Positions 37,655-44,895 of a stretch of DNA of 64,000 nt are shown piece by piece. Under the pieces are notes generated by a model, which saw only the letters and a list, made by a program, of their open reading frames with translations, did no database searches and had not been told where the DNA came from. Within the stretch, counting starts at the first letter, position 1. Every line of letters begins with the position of its first letter. The position numbers were made by a program, and so were the translations under genes. This stretch comes from Brevibacillus ruminantium (GTDB taxonomy: Bacteria; Bacillota; Bacilli; Brevibacillales; Brevibacillaceae): assembly GCF_023746555.1 (NCBI RefSeq), contig NZ_CP098755.1, forward strand, positions 1,082,001 through 1,146,000. Reading direction: 5' to 3'.

Positions 37655-38008
37655 AGAAGTCTCCCACTTCTAAAACCTTACAGCGTTTGGTTGTAAGTGG
37701 GGGATCAATCGACTTTGGACAAGGACAGGCTTTTGCCTGTTCAGTTGTCCGACACTTTGGTAAAATCTACTTATGATGTTCTTTGATAACTGGATATATG
37801 GGGTTGCATGGAGAAACAAAATGCGAAAACCAAGCTTATCCTTCCATGCGTAAAATATCCAAGGTAACAAAAGAACTCCGAAACGTCGGACATCTAGGGT
37901 AGGGACTACCCGAAGTAACGCTCGAGGAGACGAAAGGTTACTTTCGTCGTGGATTTGAGAAGCTCCCACTTCAAGGCGTTAGCCTAAGTGGAGAGTAGTT
38001 CACCATAT
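37655..38008 (+). mobile_element. Protein-free IS200/IS605-like element with structured RNA-like core
   Basis: The 616-nt gap between the ABC-F leader and the next gene carries no coding sequence. It holds two similar subterminal hairpins, each beginning GAGAAG(T)CTCCCACTTC: left at 37655-37707 (CTCCCACTT ... AAGTGGGGGA) and right at 37957-37995 (CTCCCACTT ... AAGTGGAGAG), the right followed by TAGTTCAC. Such ends are those of IS200/IS605 transposons. Between them lie at least five stem-loops: 37717-37750, 37806-37849, 37877-37890, 37897-37911 and 37929-37948. This suggests a non-autonomous derivative keeping an omega-RNA-like transcript. No tnpA, tnpB or iscB reading frame remains. Confidence 0.6.
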
Positions 38009-38093
38009 CCGCTTTTTCAACATCCTATAAAGTTCGTCAGGTCGCTCCCCATGCCCCACAGCGCTTCAAGGATCGCATGACTTAAGTAATAGA

Positions 38094-38108
38094 AATTTTC
38101 TAATAATT
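38094..38108 (+). promoter_or_regulatory. CodY-box-like site ahead of the ABC ATPase
   Basis: AATTTTCTAATAATT matches the CodY consensus AATTTTCWGAAAATT at 13 of 15 positions. It overlaps the upstream part of a promoter whose -10 is TACAAT (38114-38119); the -35 is poor. CodY repression of amino acid transporters by branched-chain amino acids and GTP would make sense here. Confidence 0.6.
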
Positions 38109-38162
38109 GCGATACAATAAAGACGGCTATCCATGCAGAGAATATACACAGGGGGTAGAATC

Positions 38163-38891
38163 GTGATCATCCAAGTGACGGACTTGAAAAAAAACTACGG
38201 GAAGCTGCAGGTTCTCAAAGGGATTACCACTCAGGTAGCGGAAAGAGAAGTGGTCTGTGTCATCGGTCCTTCCGGGTCAGGGAAAAGCACGTTTCTGCGC
38301 TGTCTGAACCAGTTGGAGGAAATGTCAGGCGGACGCATCGTGATCGACGGGCATGATCTGACCGATCCCAAGGTAGATATCAACAAGGTGCGCGAAGAGG
38401 TGGGTATGGTATTCCAACGCTTTAATCTGTTCCCGCATAAAACGGTCCTGGATAATGTGACGCTGGCTCCGATCAAGGTAAAGAAAATGGCACAGGAGGA
38501 AGCGCGAGCAAAAGGCTTGGCCTTGCTGCGAAAGGTTGGGCTGGAGGATAAAGCGGATGTCTATCCCGAACGGCTCTCCGGCGGTCAGATGCAGCGTGTT
38601 GCGATTGCCCGGGCTTTGGCCATGAATCCCAAAGTGATGCTGTTTGACGAACCTACCTCTGCACTCGACCCGGAATTGGTGGGCGAGGTGCTGGCCGTCA
38701 TGAAAAATCTGGCGAGCGAAGGGATGACGATGATCGTCGTGACGCATGAGATGGGCTTTGCCCGGGAGGTAAGCGATCGCGTCATCTTTATGGATCAGGG
38801 AGTGATTATGGAGGAAGGTCCTCCGGAAGAACTGCTGACCGACCCGAAAAACGATCGGCTGCGTTCGTTTTTGCGCAAGACATCCGCATAG
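38163..38891 (+). CDS. Polar amino acid ABC transporter ATP-binding protein (GlnQ type)
   Basis: 242-residue ATPase with Walker [10 protein letters not shown], the family-specific Q-loop [11 protein letters not shown], signature [15 protein letters not shown], Walker [15 protein letters not shown] and H-loop THEMGF. These are the hallmarks of glutamine/arginine/cystine importers. GTG start with AGGGGG at 7 nt. No permease or binding-protein gene lies next to it: upstream is the IS200/IS605-like element and downstream an IS3 element, so it is an orphan here and must serve a permease encoded elsewhere or be a remnant. Confidence 0.92.
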   Translation: MIIQVTDLKKNYGKLQVLKGITTQVAEREVVCVIGPSGSGKSTFLRCLNQLEEMSGGRIVIDGHDLTDPKVDINKVREEVGMVFQRFNLFPHKTVLDNVTLAPIKVKKMAQEEARAKGLALLRKVGLEDKADVYPERLSGGQMQRVAIARALAMNPKVMLFDEPTSALDPELVGEVLAVMKNLASEGMTMIVVTHEMGFAREVSDRVIFMDQGVIMEEGPPEELLTDPKNDRLRSFLRKTSA

Positions 38892-38909
38892 GGAAAGCCC
38901 CCCTCTGGA
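38892..38909. terminator. Left half of a terminator hairpin split by the IS3 element
   Basis: The sequence AAGCCCCCCTCTGGA here and GGAAAAGGGGGGTTTT at 40171-40189 join, once the insertion and one GGA copy are removed, into a perfect hairpin AAGCCCCCCT-CTGGAAA-AGGGGGGTTTT with T-run. Originally it ended the ATPase gene and probably also the convergent deacetylase gene. Confidence 0.8.
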
Positions 38910-38978
38910 TGAAGTGCACCCCTTAAAGTAGACATTGGAAAAACACCCTGGTGTTAAAACCGATGATTATTTTAGGGG

Positions 38979-39302
38979 GTGCTTTTTTCATGGCTAAAAA
39001 GGGAAAAATTCCAATCATTTAGTTTTGAGTTAAAGAAGAAAGCGATTGAGATGCGGTTACAGGGAATGACTAAGCAGCAGGTGGCCGATGAATTAGGGAT
39101 AGCGGATGTGCAACGTCTGAAAGTATGGATGAGGCAATTCCGGTTGTATGGCGATTTTGGCCTTATGGATCACCGTGGACGACGGAAGGAGTACGTTGAT
39201 AAGGATCGTTACATGAAGCGTTTAGAGATGGAGAATGCTGTCCTAAAAAAGTGGTTAGAAATTACGAAGAAGGAGGTGTACAAATCAAGTATCAACTCAT
39301 AA
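38979..39302 (+). CDS. IS3-family transposase OrfA (helix-turn-helix protein), N-terminus doubtful
   Basis: 107 residues with the HTH region FELKKKAIEMRLQGMTKQQV and a C-terminal leucine-zipper-like segment. The natural start would be ATG 38990 (AGGGGG upstream), giving MAKKGK, but that frame stops after 10 codons. One extra A in the run at 39004-39008 would join it to the OrfA frame. As it stands OrfA can only begin at GTG 38979, which has no spaced ribosome binding site. Either a one-base deletion has crippled this copy or the sequence has a homopolymer error. Confidence 0.75.
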   Translation: MLFSWLKREKFQSFSFELKKKAIEMRLQGMTKQQVADELGIADVQRLKVWMRQFRLYGDFGLMDHRGRRKEYVDKDRYMKRLEMENAVLKKWLEITKKEVYKSSINS

Positions 39303-40135
39303 ACGAACTGAGAGATCGTTACTCCGTCCAGGCTTTGTGTAAGGAGCTTGGGATATCGAGAAGCGGATTCTACGCCTATTTGAAACGGAAGAACAATAAA
39401 AAGGATGAGACAGCGAAGCAACTCATTCTCTCCCTTTACAAGAAATATGATGGTATTTATGGCTACCGTCAGATTCAAATGCATTTGTACCAAGACCATC
39501 AGGTCTTGATGAATCACAAAAAGGTACTCCGTTTGATGCAAGAAATGGGAATTCGTTCTCGGATACGTCGGAAGAGAAGGCATATGGCTGAATCAACTGT
39601 TAGTTACCGTGTCGCTGAAAATCGGTTGCAACGATATTTCCATGCAAATCAACCAAATCAAAAATGGGTAACAGATGTGACGCAGTATCGAGTAGGTGAC
39701 AAATGGCTGTACCTTTCAGCTGTAAAAGATCTGTTTAACAATGAAATTGTGGCATACCACACAAGTCTTCGTAACGATAATGATCTCGTTATACAAACTT
39801 TTCTTAAGGCGTTTGAAAAACATAAGGACGTGACTGGATTGATCGTTCACAGCGACCAAGGATTCCAATACACGTCCTACGCTTATCACGACATGCTGCC
39901 AAAGGTTGGCGCCCAAATCAGCATGTCCCGTCGAGGCAATTGTCATGACAACGCCTCTATGGAAAGCTTCTTCTCTCATCTCAAGACAGAAGCTCTCTAT
40001 CCATATGATATACGAACTATGGAAGAGGTACAAAGACGAATTGAGGAATTCATCCATTTTTACAATAACGATCGACCACAAAGGAAATTAAACAAGCTGA
40101 CGCCGGTTCAGTACCGACGCCAGCTTGCAGCTTAG
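39251..40135 (+). CDS. IS3-family transposase OrfB (DDE integrase domain)
   Basis: Integrase-fold product of about 294 residues. DDE residues are seen in KWVTDVTQY, LIVHSDQGFQY and DNASMESFFSHLKTE. It has an N-terminal HTH_21-like part (YRQIQMHLYQDH) and no good start codon. In IS3 elements it is made as an OrfAB fusion by -1 frameshift; the heptamer A-AAA-AAG (39245-39251) is in the right phase in OrfA (CTA-AAA-AAG). OrfB looks intact. Confidence 0.92.
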   Translation: MVRNYEEGGVQIKYQLINELRDRYSVQALCKELGISRSGFYAYLKRKNNKKDETAKQLILSLYKKYDGIYGYRQIQMHLYQDHQVLMNHKKVLRLMQEMGIRSRIRRKRRHMAESTVSYRVAENRLQRYFHANQPNQKWVTDVTQYRVGDKWLYLSAVKDLFNNEIVAYHTSLRNDNDLVIQTFLKAFEKHKDVTGLIVHSDQGFQYTSYAYHDMLPKVGAQISMSRRGNCHDNASMESFFSHLKTEALYPYDIRTMEEVQRRIEEFIHFYNNDRPQRKLNKLTPVQYRRQLAA

Positions 40136-40187
40136 GTGTTTTTTTAACTGTCTACTAAATAGGGTCTTGACCAGGAAAAGGGGGGTT

Positions 40188-40895
40188 TTACTTTTTGCCT
40201 TGAACATCCAGCAATTGACTGACGGTGACAAAACGATACCCCTGAGCCCGCAAGTCCGTAATCAGCTCCTGCAGCGCGGCGATGGTCTGCCGCTGATTTA
40301 ATCCCCCGTCGTGAAACAGGATGATGTCTCCGGGAGCGACATTGCTCTTTACGCTTTTGGCGATGTGGGAGGCTGTGCGGGAAAGCGACCAGTCCCTGGG
40401 ATCAATCGACCAGTGGATGATATCGTAGCCGCTGGACTGAACAGCACTCATGACATCATGGGTCATCACGCCGCCGGGAGGACGGTAATACTGGGCGAGC
40501 ACGCCGGTTGTCCGAAGAATCGATTTTTCACCCAGCTTGATTTCGTCGTATATCTCCTGTTCGGTCAGCTTGTGCAGGTCATCATGATGATAGCCGTGAT
40601 TGCCGATCTCATGTCCCGCCTTTTTGATCCATTGCATGATGGTGGGGAATTTGTCGGCCTGGGAGCCGAGGACAAAAAACGTAGCGGGTACTTTGTTTCG
40701 GTGAAGAACCTCCAGGATGATCGGGGTGTATTTGGGATCGGGACCGTCATCAAAGGTCAGGGCGACTACTTTGTTGGTCGTATCGATCCGGTGTATCGGC
40801 TCATAGGCGGGGAGAGGCGGGCTGGTCGCGCCTGTCGTCGTACTGCTGAAGAGGAGACAGGCGAAGAGAGTCAGGATGATAGCCGAGTAGCGCAA
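40188..40895 (-). CDS. Exported polysaccharide deacetylase (NodB fold)
   Basis: 235-residue secreted enzyme with a signal peptide (IILTLFACLLFSSTTTGA) and the five NodB motifs: VALTFDDGPDPKYTP, HGYHHDDLHKL (zinc His pair), RPPGGVM, IIHWSIDPRDW and ILFHDGG. It resembles the PdaB/YlxY/PdaA-type peptidoglycan or polysaccharide deacetylases of spore-formers; the exact polymer is not given by sequence. TTG start with GGAGG. The TAA stop lies inside the right arm of the terminator now split by the IS3 element. Confidence 0.9.
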   Translation of the reverse strand: MRYSAIILTLFACLLFSSTTTGATSPPLPAYEPIHRIDTTNKVVALTFDDGPDPKYTPIILEVLHRNKVPATFFVLGSQADKFPTIMQWIKKAGHEIGNHGYHHDDLHKLTEQEIYDEIKLGEKSILRTTGVLAQYYRPPGGVMTHDVMSAVQSSGYDIIHWSIDPRDWSLSRTASHIAKSVKSNVAPGDIILFHDGGLNQRQTIAALQELITDLRAQGYRFVTVSQLLDVQGKK

Positions 40896-40975
40896 ATTTC
40901 CCCCTCCTTCCGTTTACTATCTGTTAGCTTGGCCCAGGGAATTGAAAACATGCTGCCAAAAGAAAACAAGAATCT

Positions 40976-40989
40976 TCCCGCGTGCGGGA
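40976..40989. repeat. 14-bp perfect inverted repeat in a divergent promoter region
   Basis: TCCCGC GT GCGGGA lies just upstream of a -10-like TAAAAT (40995-41000) for the gene at 41034 and between divergent genes. It is a candidate operator. Confidence 0.5.
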
Positions 40990-41033
40990 TATGGTAAAAT
41001 GGAGGCACCGTACATAGGAGAGGAGAGGAAATC

Positions 41034-41840
41034 GTGGAACTCCGCGGTATTTTGCACGGGCTGACCCATGAGTACCATGGGAAGGAGCAGCCTGTAGACT
41101 ACTATCTGCAATTGGGCGAAGAAAGACTGCCTTTAAATGAGTGGCTGGGCAGTGAGCTGACGATCTCATTTTTGGGACAAAAAAACTGCATCGCCTGTGG
41201 ACGAAAAACCAACAAAACCTTTAACAGCGGGTATTGTTACCCTTGCTTTACCAAGCTTCCTGAAAACGACCTCTGTATCGTAAAGCCGCATGAATGCCAT
41301 TTTGACCAGGGGACGTGCCGGGATACCAGCTTCGGAGAAACCCATTGCATGATTCCCCATTACGTGTATTTGGCCGTTTCCAGCGACGTCAAGGTAGGGT
41401 TGACGCGAAAAAACAACCAACTGAAACGCTGGGTCGATCAGGGAGCGATTCGTGCAATCCCGATTGCCGAAGTGCCAACGCGCCGCATGGCAGGCGAGCT
41501 GGAGTTTCATCTCAGTCAGTTTCTCCCGGACAAAACCAATTGGCGCAAAATGCTGAAAGGTGACGTCCGCGAGGTGGATTTGCTCAGCCTGCGAGACGAG
41601 GTGTACGCCCATTTTCCCGACGAGTTCAAGCCGTTTCGCTATCGGGAAGACGAGTGGGTGGATATCACCTACCCCATCCTGGAGTCGCTGGACAAAATCA
41701 ACTCCCTGTCGTTGGACAAGCAGGAGAGTATCAGCGGCAAGCTGATCGGCGCCAAGGCGCAATACCTGATTTTTGAAAATGGTGTGTTCCAAACCAGAAA
41801 GCACGCCGGTTATCAGGTACAGGTGACGGCCTCCGCATAA
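41034..41840 (+). CDS. DUF2797 family protein with zinc ribbon
   Basis: 268 residues. The N-terminal part is a beta-rich DUF2797 head. A four-Cys cluster CIACGRKTNKTFNSGYCYPC at about residues 53-72, plus further Cys/His (HECHFDQGTC), looks like metal binding. A GIY-YIG-like strand HYVYLAVSSDVKVGLTRK follows, as in this family. No function is known to me. GTG start with GGAGAGGAGAGGA upstream; divergent from the deacetylase. Confidence 0.82.
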   Translation: MELRGILHGLTHEYHGKEQPVDYYLQLGEERLPLNEWLGSELTISFLGQKNCIACGRKTNKTFNSGYCYPCFTKLPENDLCIVKPHECHFDQGTCRDTSFGETHCMIPHYVYLAVSSDVKVGLTRKNNQLKRWVDQGAIRAIPIAEVPTRRMAGELEFHLSQFLPDKTNWRKMLKGDVREVDLLSLRDEVYAHFPDEFKPFRYREDEWVDITYPILESLDKINSLSLDKQESISGKLIGAKAQYLIFENGVFQTRKHAGYQVQVTASA

Positions 41841-41902
41841 AGCTGCTTTTTTCCCTTCACACTAAAGAAGCACAGGTGTGATCAGGGAGGAGGTTGGGCG
41901 AT

Positions 41903-42130
41903 ATGACTGAGGAAAGCATGGAAATGAGTATGGAAGAAAGTATGGAAGAGAGCATCGAATATACAGAGCCTTTGACGGGAACGTTGGCGGAAGCTGCCGA
42001 GCTTGATCCGTTAGGCATTGGTTACGAGCCGCTTGCCCGGATGTGGCAGGTCAATCCCGGTGCGGAAGCGGTTCCAGCTTTTTCGGATGAAACAGAACCT
42101 GGAGAAGGTATGGTAACAAAATCCAAATAA
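41903..42130 (+). CDS. 75-residue acidic protein with MEES repeats
   Basis: ATG with AGGAGG at 9 nt. The product begins with a Met/Glu/Ser-rich repeat (TEESMEMSMEESMEESIEYTE) and ends LARMWQVNPGAEAVPAF...EPGEGMVTKSK. No signal peptide or known domain. A terminator (GCAGCC / GGCTGC, TTTTTTA) follows at 42151-42177. The last third of the gene and the terminator are repeated about 1.05 kb downstream. Confidence 0.75.
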   Translation: MTEESMEMSMEESMEESIEYTEPLTGTLAEAAELDPLGIGYEPLARMWQVNPGAEAVPAFSDETEPGEGMVTKSK

Positions 42131-42150
42131 ATACGTCTTATGAAAAGAGA

Positions 42151-42177
42151 GCAGCCAGTGAATCGGCTGCTTTTTTA
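42151..42177 (+). terminator. Rho-independent terminator, first copy of a duplicated unit
   Basis: GCAGCC-AGTGAATC-GGCTGC followed by TTTTTTA, after the acidic-protein gene. Confidence 0.85.
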
Positions 42178-42238
42178 TTTTGAAAAAAAATGCATAATGA
42201 GTATATGAATTAAAACGAAACCAAATATTTACAAAATC

Positions 42239-42499
42239 ATGGATATGTGGTTAAATGTCTTAAATGCAAAGGTAGGATTTAGCGCAGAAGTTTCATTGGG
42301 AACAGAAACAACCATAACTACAACCTACACTTGGAACATACCCGCCAAGAGAGTAACCACAATTGAGTTCGGGTCAAGAGCTGTTGATACAAAAGGATAT
42401 ATAACTAAATACGTAGATGGAAGGGCGGTAAGTTCAACTCGTGTCTATGCTGACTACTCTTATGATGAATACTCTGAGAAGGATGCGAAGCCTTTGTAA
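42239..42499 (+). CDS. Small beta-rich protein, possibly the 3' remnant of a longer secreted-protein gene
   Basis: 86 residues, Thr/Tyr-rich (TETTITTTYTWNIPAKRVTTIEF-type strands, then SRAVDTKGYITKYVDGRAVSS), which looks like the C-terminal beta domain of an exported protein. No ribosome binding site precedes ATG 42239; the frame stays open only back to a TGA near 42209. AT-rich compared with its neighbours. The end overlaps the following lipoprotein frame. Most likely a 5'-truncated gene fragment. Confidence 0.45.
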   Translation: MDMWLNVLNAKVGFSAEVSLGTETTITTTYTWNIPAKRVTTIEFGSRAVDTKGYITKYVDGRAVSSTRVYADYSYDEYSEKDAKPL

Positions 42500-43052
42500 T
42501 AGAATAAGTCGAACCATCTGGAAAACCTGCTTTATTTTGCTATTGATTCTAAGTGGCTGTCAAACAGAGAATTTAACAGTGAACAATGAGACTTCGATTC
42601 AAACGTTACCGGAACCGATCAAGGAAAGCAAATCTTACAAATCTTTTGCGGAATATTCTACTGAGATCACGGGGCAACATATGAAGAATTCCGTACTTGA
42701 AATATCCAGGGACGGTAATTCGGCCAATCTTAATATTGAAATATGGTTGTCTACTGAGCTGAGAGAAAAAATGCTGAATACGGAAAGTCCCATCTATTAT
42801 ACTTTTGGTGATGTGATAGGAAGTGACAAAATAGGGAATCTACTTATAGAATCTCCACCTGTTATTCAATTTAAGTCCAGCATGATAGAAGAAACGTATA
42901 TTCTTTCCCAAGAAATCAAATTTAAGAAGGAACTATCAAGTGAAGAAGAGAAGGAGCTTTTATCGCCTGAGAATTACCAACTTCAATTTCTAAATGAAGA
43001 AAAATTTCCTGTATATGTGATCATTGGTTTGGACCTATCTACGATCAATTAG
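42483..43052 (+). CDS. Putative lipoprotein of unknown function
   Basis: 189 residues from the preferred ATG 42483, with an Arg-rich n-region, a hydrophobic core FILLLILSGC and lipobox Cys26. The frame is open back to 42441 with other ATGs, and no start has a well-spaced ribosome binding site (GAGAAGG abuts 42483). The mature part is charged, ending with QLQFLNEEKFPVYVIIGLDLS. No family recognised. Base composition is clearly more AT-rich than the flanking chromosome, which suggests later acquisition. Confidence 0.6.
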   Translation: MRSLCNRISRTIWKTCFILLLILSGCQTENLTVNNETSIQTLPEPIKESKSYKSFAEYSTEITGQHMKNSVLEISRDGNSANLNIEIWLSTELREKMLNTESPIYYTFGDVIGSDKIGNLLIESPPVIQFKSSMIEETYILSQEIKFKKELSSEEEKELLSPENYQLQFLNEEKFPVYVIIGLDLSTIN

Positions 43053-43053
43053 C

Positions 43054-43194
43054 ATGGCTCCATCAATCACTCCATATTCGTCGCTTGCCCGGATGTGGCA
43101 GGTCAATCCCGGAACGGAAGCTGTTCCGGGTTTTCCGGGTGAAAAAGAACCCGGAGAAGGTATGGAAACAAAATCCAAATCACATACGTCTTGA
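43054..43194 (+). pseudogene. Truncated copy of the acidic-protein gene tail
   Basis: The 46-codon frame MAPSITPYSS-LARMWQVNPG-TEAVPGFPGE-KEPGEGMETK repeats the last third of the gene at 41903. DNA identity includes 31 nt unbroken (42030-42060 and 43082-43112). There is no ribosome binding site and the MEES-rich first part is missing. Its terminator is duplicated too. Confidence 0.75.
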
Positions 43195-43200
43195 TAAAGA

Positions 43201-43228
43201 GTAGCCAGAGGGAATCGGCTGCTTTTTT
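43201..43228 (+). terminator. Rho-independent terminator, second copy of the duplicated unit
   Basis: GTAGCC-AGAGGGAATC-GGCTGC with TTTTTTA; the same stem as at 42151 with small changes. Confidence 0.8.
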
Positions 43229-43259
43229 ATTGGGAAAGGAAAGGAGCTGTGGTATCGGA

Positions 43260-43805
43260 ATGAAGTTTCGATTCTTTGCAATCGTGTTTATGATCTTTTC
43301 TGTGCTAACTGGGTGTATGGCTGCTGAATCGGAGGAATTGGAGCCGCTGCATCAATTGTTGAAGGAAATGAAGAGCGAAGCGGAGAACGGAAGGATGAAA
43401 GGAATTGATCTTCCGCTAGGGGCAACTCTCGGGGAGGTTCAAGAACGCTACGGAAAGCCCAAAAGCTTTTCGAATGACGAATGCTGGACATACTCTTTCG
43501 ATCATCCAGATACGGATGCGGTCTTTTTTTACCAGCATGATGCCTGCAGTCAGGAAAATGAACAAATAACGGACGATATACAAATGAACAAAATAACGGT
43601 CTCGCCCTCATTCTTTCAAATCACGGTACATGAGAAGGATATCCGCAAGGCGTTGGGTCAGCCATCTGACGAATACGAAAATGAAGCGTACGGCGGTTAT
43701 TATCTGAAGTATCGGACAGGAGATTATCAATTGATTTTTGTTATCTGGGAAGATTCGGTTAATCGAGAGATAACTAGAGTAAGTATTGCGCTGGCAGATA
43801 GATAA
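43260..43805 (+). CDS. DUF4309-like (YjgB-type) lipoprotein
   Basis: 181 residues; signal MKFRFFAIVFMIFSVLTGC gives Cys19. The mature domain has GIDLPLGATLGEVQERYGKP, then an aromatic strand WTYSFDHP and IDIRKALGQPSDEYE, which resembles the two-lobed DUF4309 fold of Bacillus YjgB. Function unknown. AAAGGAG is 13 nt upstream, a long spacing. It is followed 37 nt later by another exported protein. Confidence 0.7.
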   Translation: MKFRFFAIVFMIFSVLTGCMAAESEELEPLHQLLKEMKSEAENGRMKGIDLPLGATLGEVQERYGKPKSFSNDECWTYSFDHPDTDAVFFYQHDACSQENEQITDDIQMNKITVSPSFFQITVHEKDIRKALGQPSDEYENEAYGGYYLKYRTGDYQLIFVIWEDSVNREITRVSIALADR

Positions 43806-43842
43806 GAGTGTATTCCTTTGAACCAGAAAGGAGGGGTCACCC

Positions 43843-44832
43843 ATGCGTATCTGGGTCATTTCCGCAGCAAGTGCAGTAACGATTTGCGCCAGTGCCTGGG
43901 CAGGGTACATTGTGGGAAGTGATGTTCAGCTCAAGCAGCAAAGAGCTGAGGTGAACAGGCTGCAGTCTGAAAATGAATCACTTCGCACAAGAATGGAAGA
44001 GCAACGCCAATATGCAAAAAGGCTCACTGAAGAGAAAAGCATTGGGGGGATTCCAACAAATGGGGAGCAACAGCAGCCCTCGTCCGTTTTGGATGAGCCA
44101 TCAGGAGAATCAATAGCGCATGGGGAAAAGTCAGCGGATCTTCAGCATCAGGCACAGGAGCCGCTGCTCGCAGACCGCGATGCCATCATCAATACCTTCC
44201 AAAGCATGGATGATAAAGGCGGAAGTTATTTGATCACGGAAGAGGAGAAACGGGAAATGATGGCGGACCCGCGCAGCCGGGACTACAAGTGGGTGCTGCG
44301 CCGCTTTGTAAAGGATCGCCTGAACAAGCAATTGGAGAGTTTCCAGACCACCAGCCGCACAGTGAATCCGCGGACTTTGCTGGTCACCACGACCGACAAC
44401 ACCGCCTATGAAATTGAGATGAAAAAATGGCCGGGCTACAATCAAATCTGGACAGTGGAGCGAGTAAACGACCTGTTTGTCAAAACGGCGCCGGAGACAG
44501 GAAAGCGATATGAGGTTGTCAAATATGAAGAGGTACCCGAAAAGGTACAGGAGTGGCTGAAGCCGCTGCTGGCGAGCAAGGACTGGAAGCAGGAGTATCT
44601 GGTAGATAATGAGACTACCTATGTACTGATCAAAACGCATTTCTCTCCGACGGATTCGGTAGAAATTGAAGATGTCAGCGTGTGGATTGACGAGATTACC
44701 GTTTCCTATCAAACGTATGATTACGCGAAAAGCAGGGACCACTCCCTGGTGAATCCGTATATCCTGCTGGAAATTCCCCGTACAGCCGCAAAGCATGTCA
44801 CCTTTCACGAAACGCTGTCAATTGTGTATTGA
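43843..44832 (+). CDS. Membrane-anchored coiled-coil protein with PrcB-like C-terminal domain
   Basis: 329 residues: an N-terminal membrane anchor (residues 4-25), a coiled coil at 28-65 (QLKQQRAEVNRLQSENESLR), a polar linker, a middle domain (RDYKWVLRRFVKDRLNKQLES) and a C-terminal strand-rich part (TTYVLIKTHFSPTDSVEIEDV then PYILLEIPRT). The last part follows the PrcB/protease-complex-subunit pattern, a guess from motif order only. AAAGGAGGGG lies 6 nt before ATG. Confidence 0.7.
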   Translation: MRIWVISAASAVTICASAWAGYIVGSDVQLKQQRAEVNRLQSENESLRTRMEEQRQYAKRLTEEKSIGGIPTNGEQQQPSSVLDEPSGESIAHGEKSADLQHQAQEPLLADRDAIINTFQSMDDKGGSYLITEEEKREMMADPRSRDYKWVLRRFVKDRLNKQLESFQTTSRTVNPRTLLVTTTDNTAYEIEMKKWPGYNQIWTVERVNDLFVKTAPETGKRYEVVKYEEVPEKVQEWLKPLLASKDWKQEYLVDNETTYVLIKTHFSPTDSVEIEDVSVWIDEITVSYQTYDYAKSRDHSLVNPYILLEIPRTAAKHVTFHETLSIVY

Positions 44833-44895
44833 GCCTGTCTCTTTTACAATAAAAGCAAACAATGGAAAAGTGGATGAAAGTGAGGAAATCCAAGC

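Larger units (their letters stand above)
38910..40173 (+). mobile_element. IS3-family insertion sequence (IS150-like), 1264 bp
   Basis: Bounded by 25-bp imperfect inverted repeats, TGAAGTGCACCCC... and the complement TGGTCAAGACCCT..., both ending in GTAGACA (15 of 25 matches). A 3-bp target duplication GGA flanks it (38907-38909 and 40174-40176). It carries orfA and orfB with an A-AAA-AAG slippery site. The insertion point is the loop of a terminator hairpin. Confidence 0.93.

Noticed and set aside
37670..37969. 99-codon minus-strand frame inside the IS200/IS605-like element
   Set aside because: No start signal and no transposase or TnpB motif; the region is explained by stem-loops.
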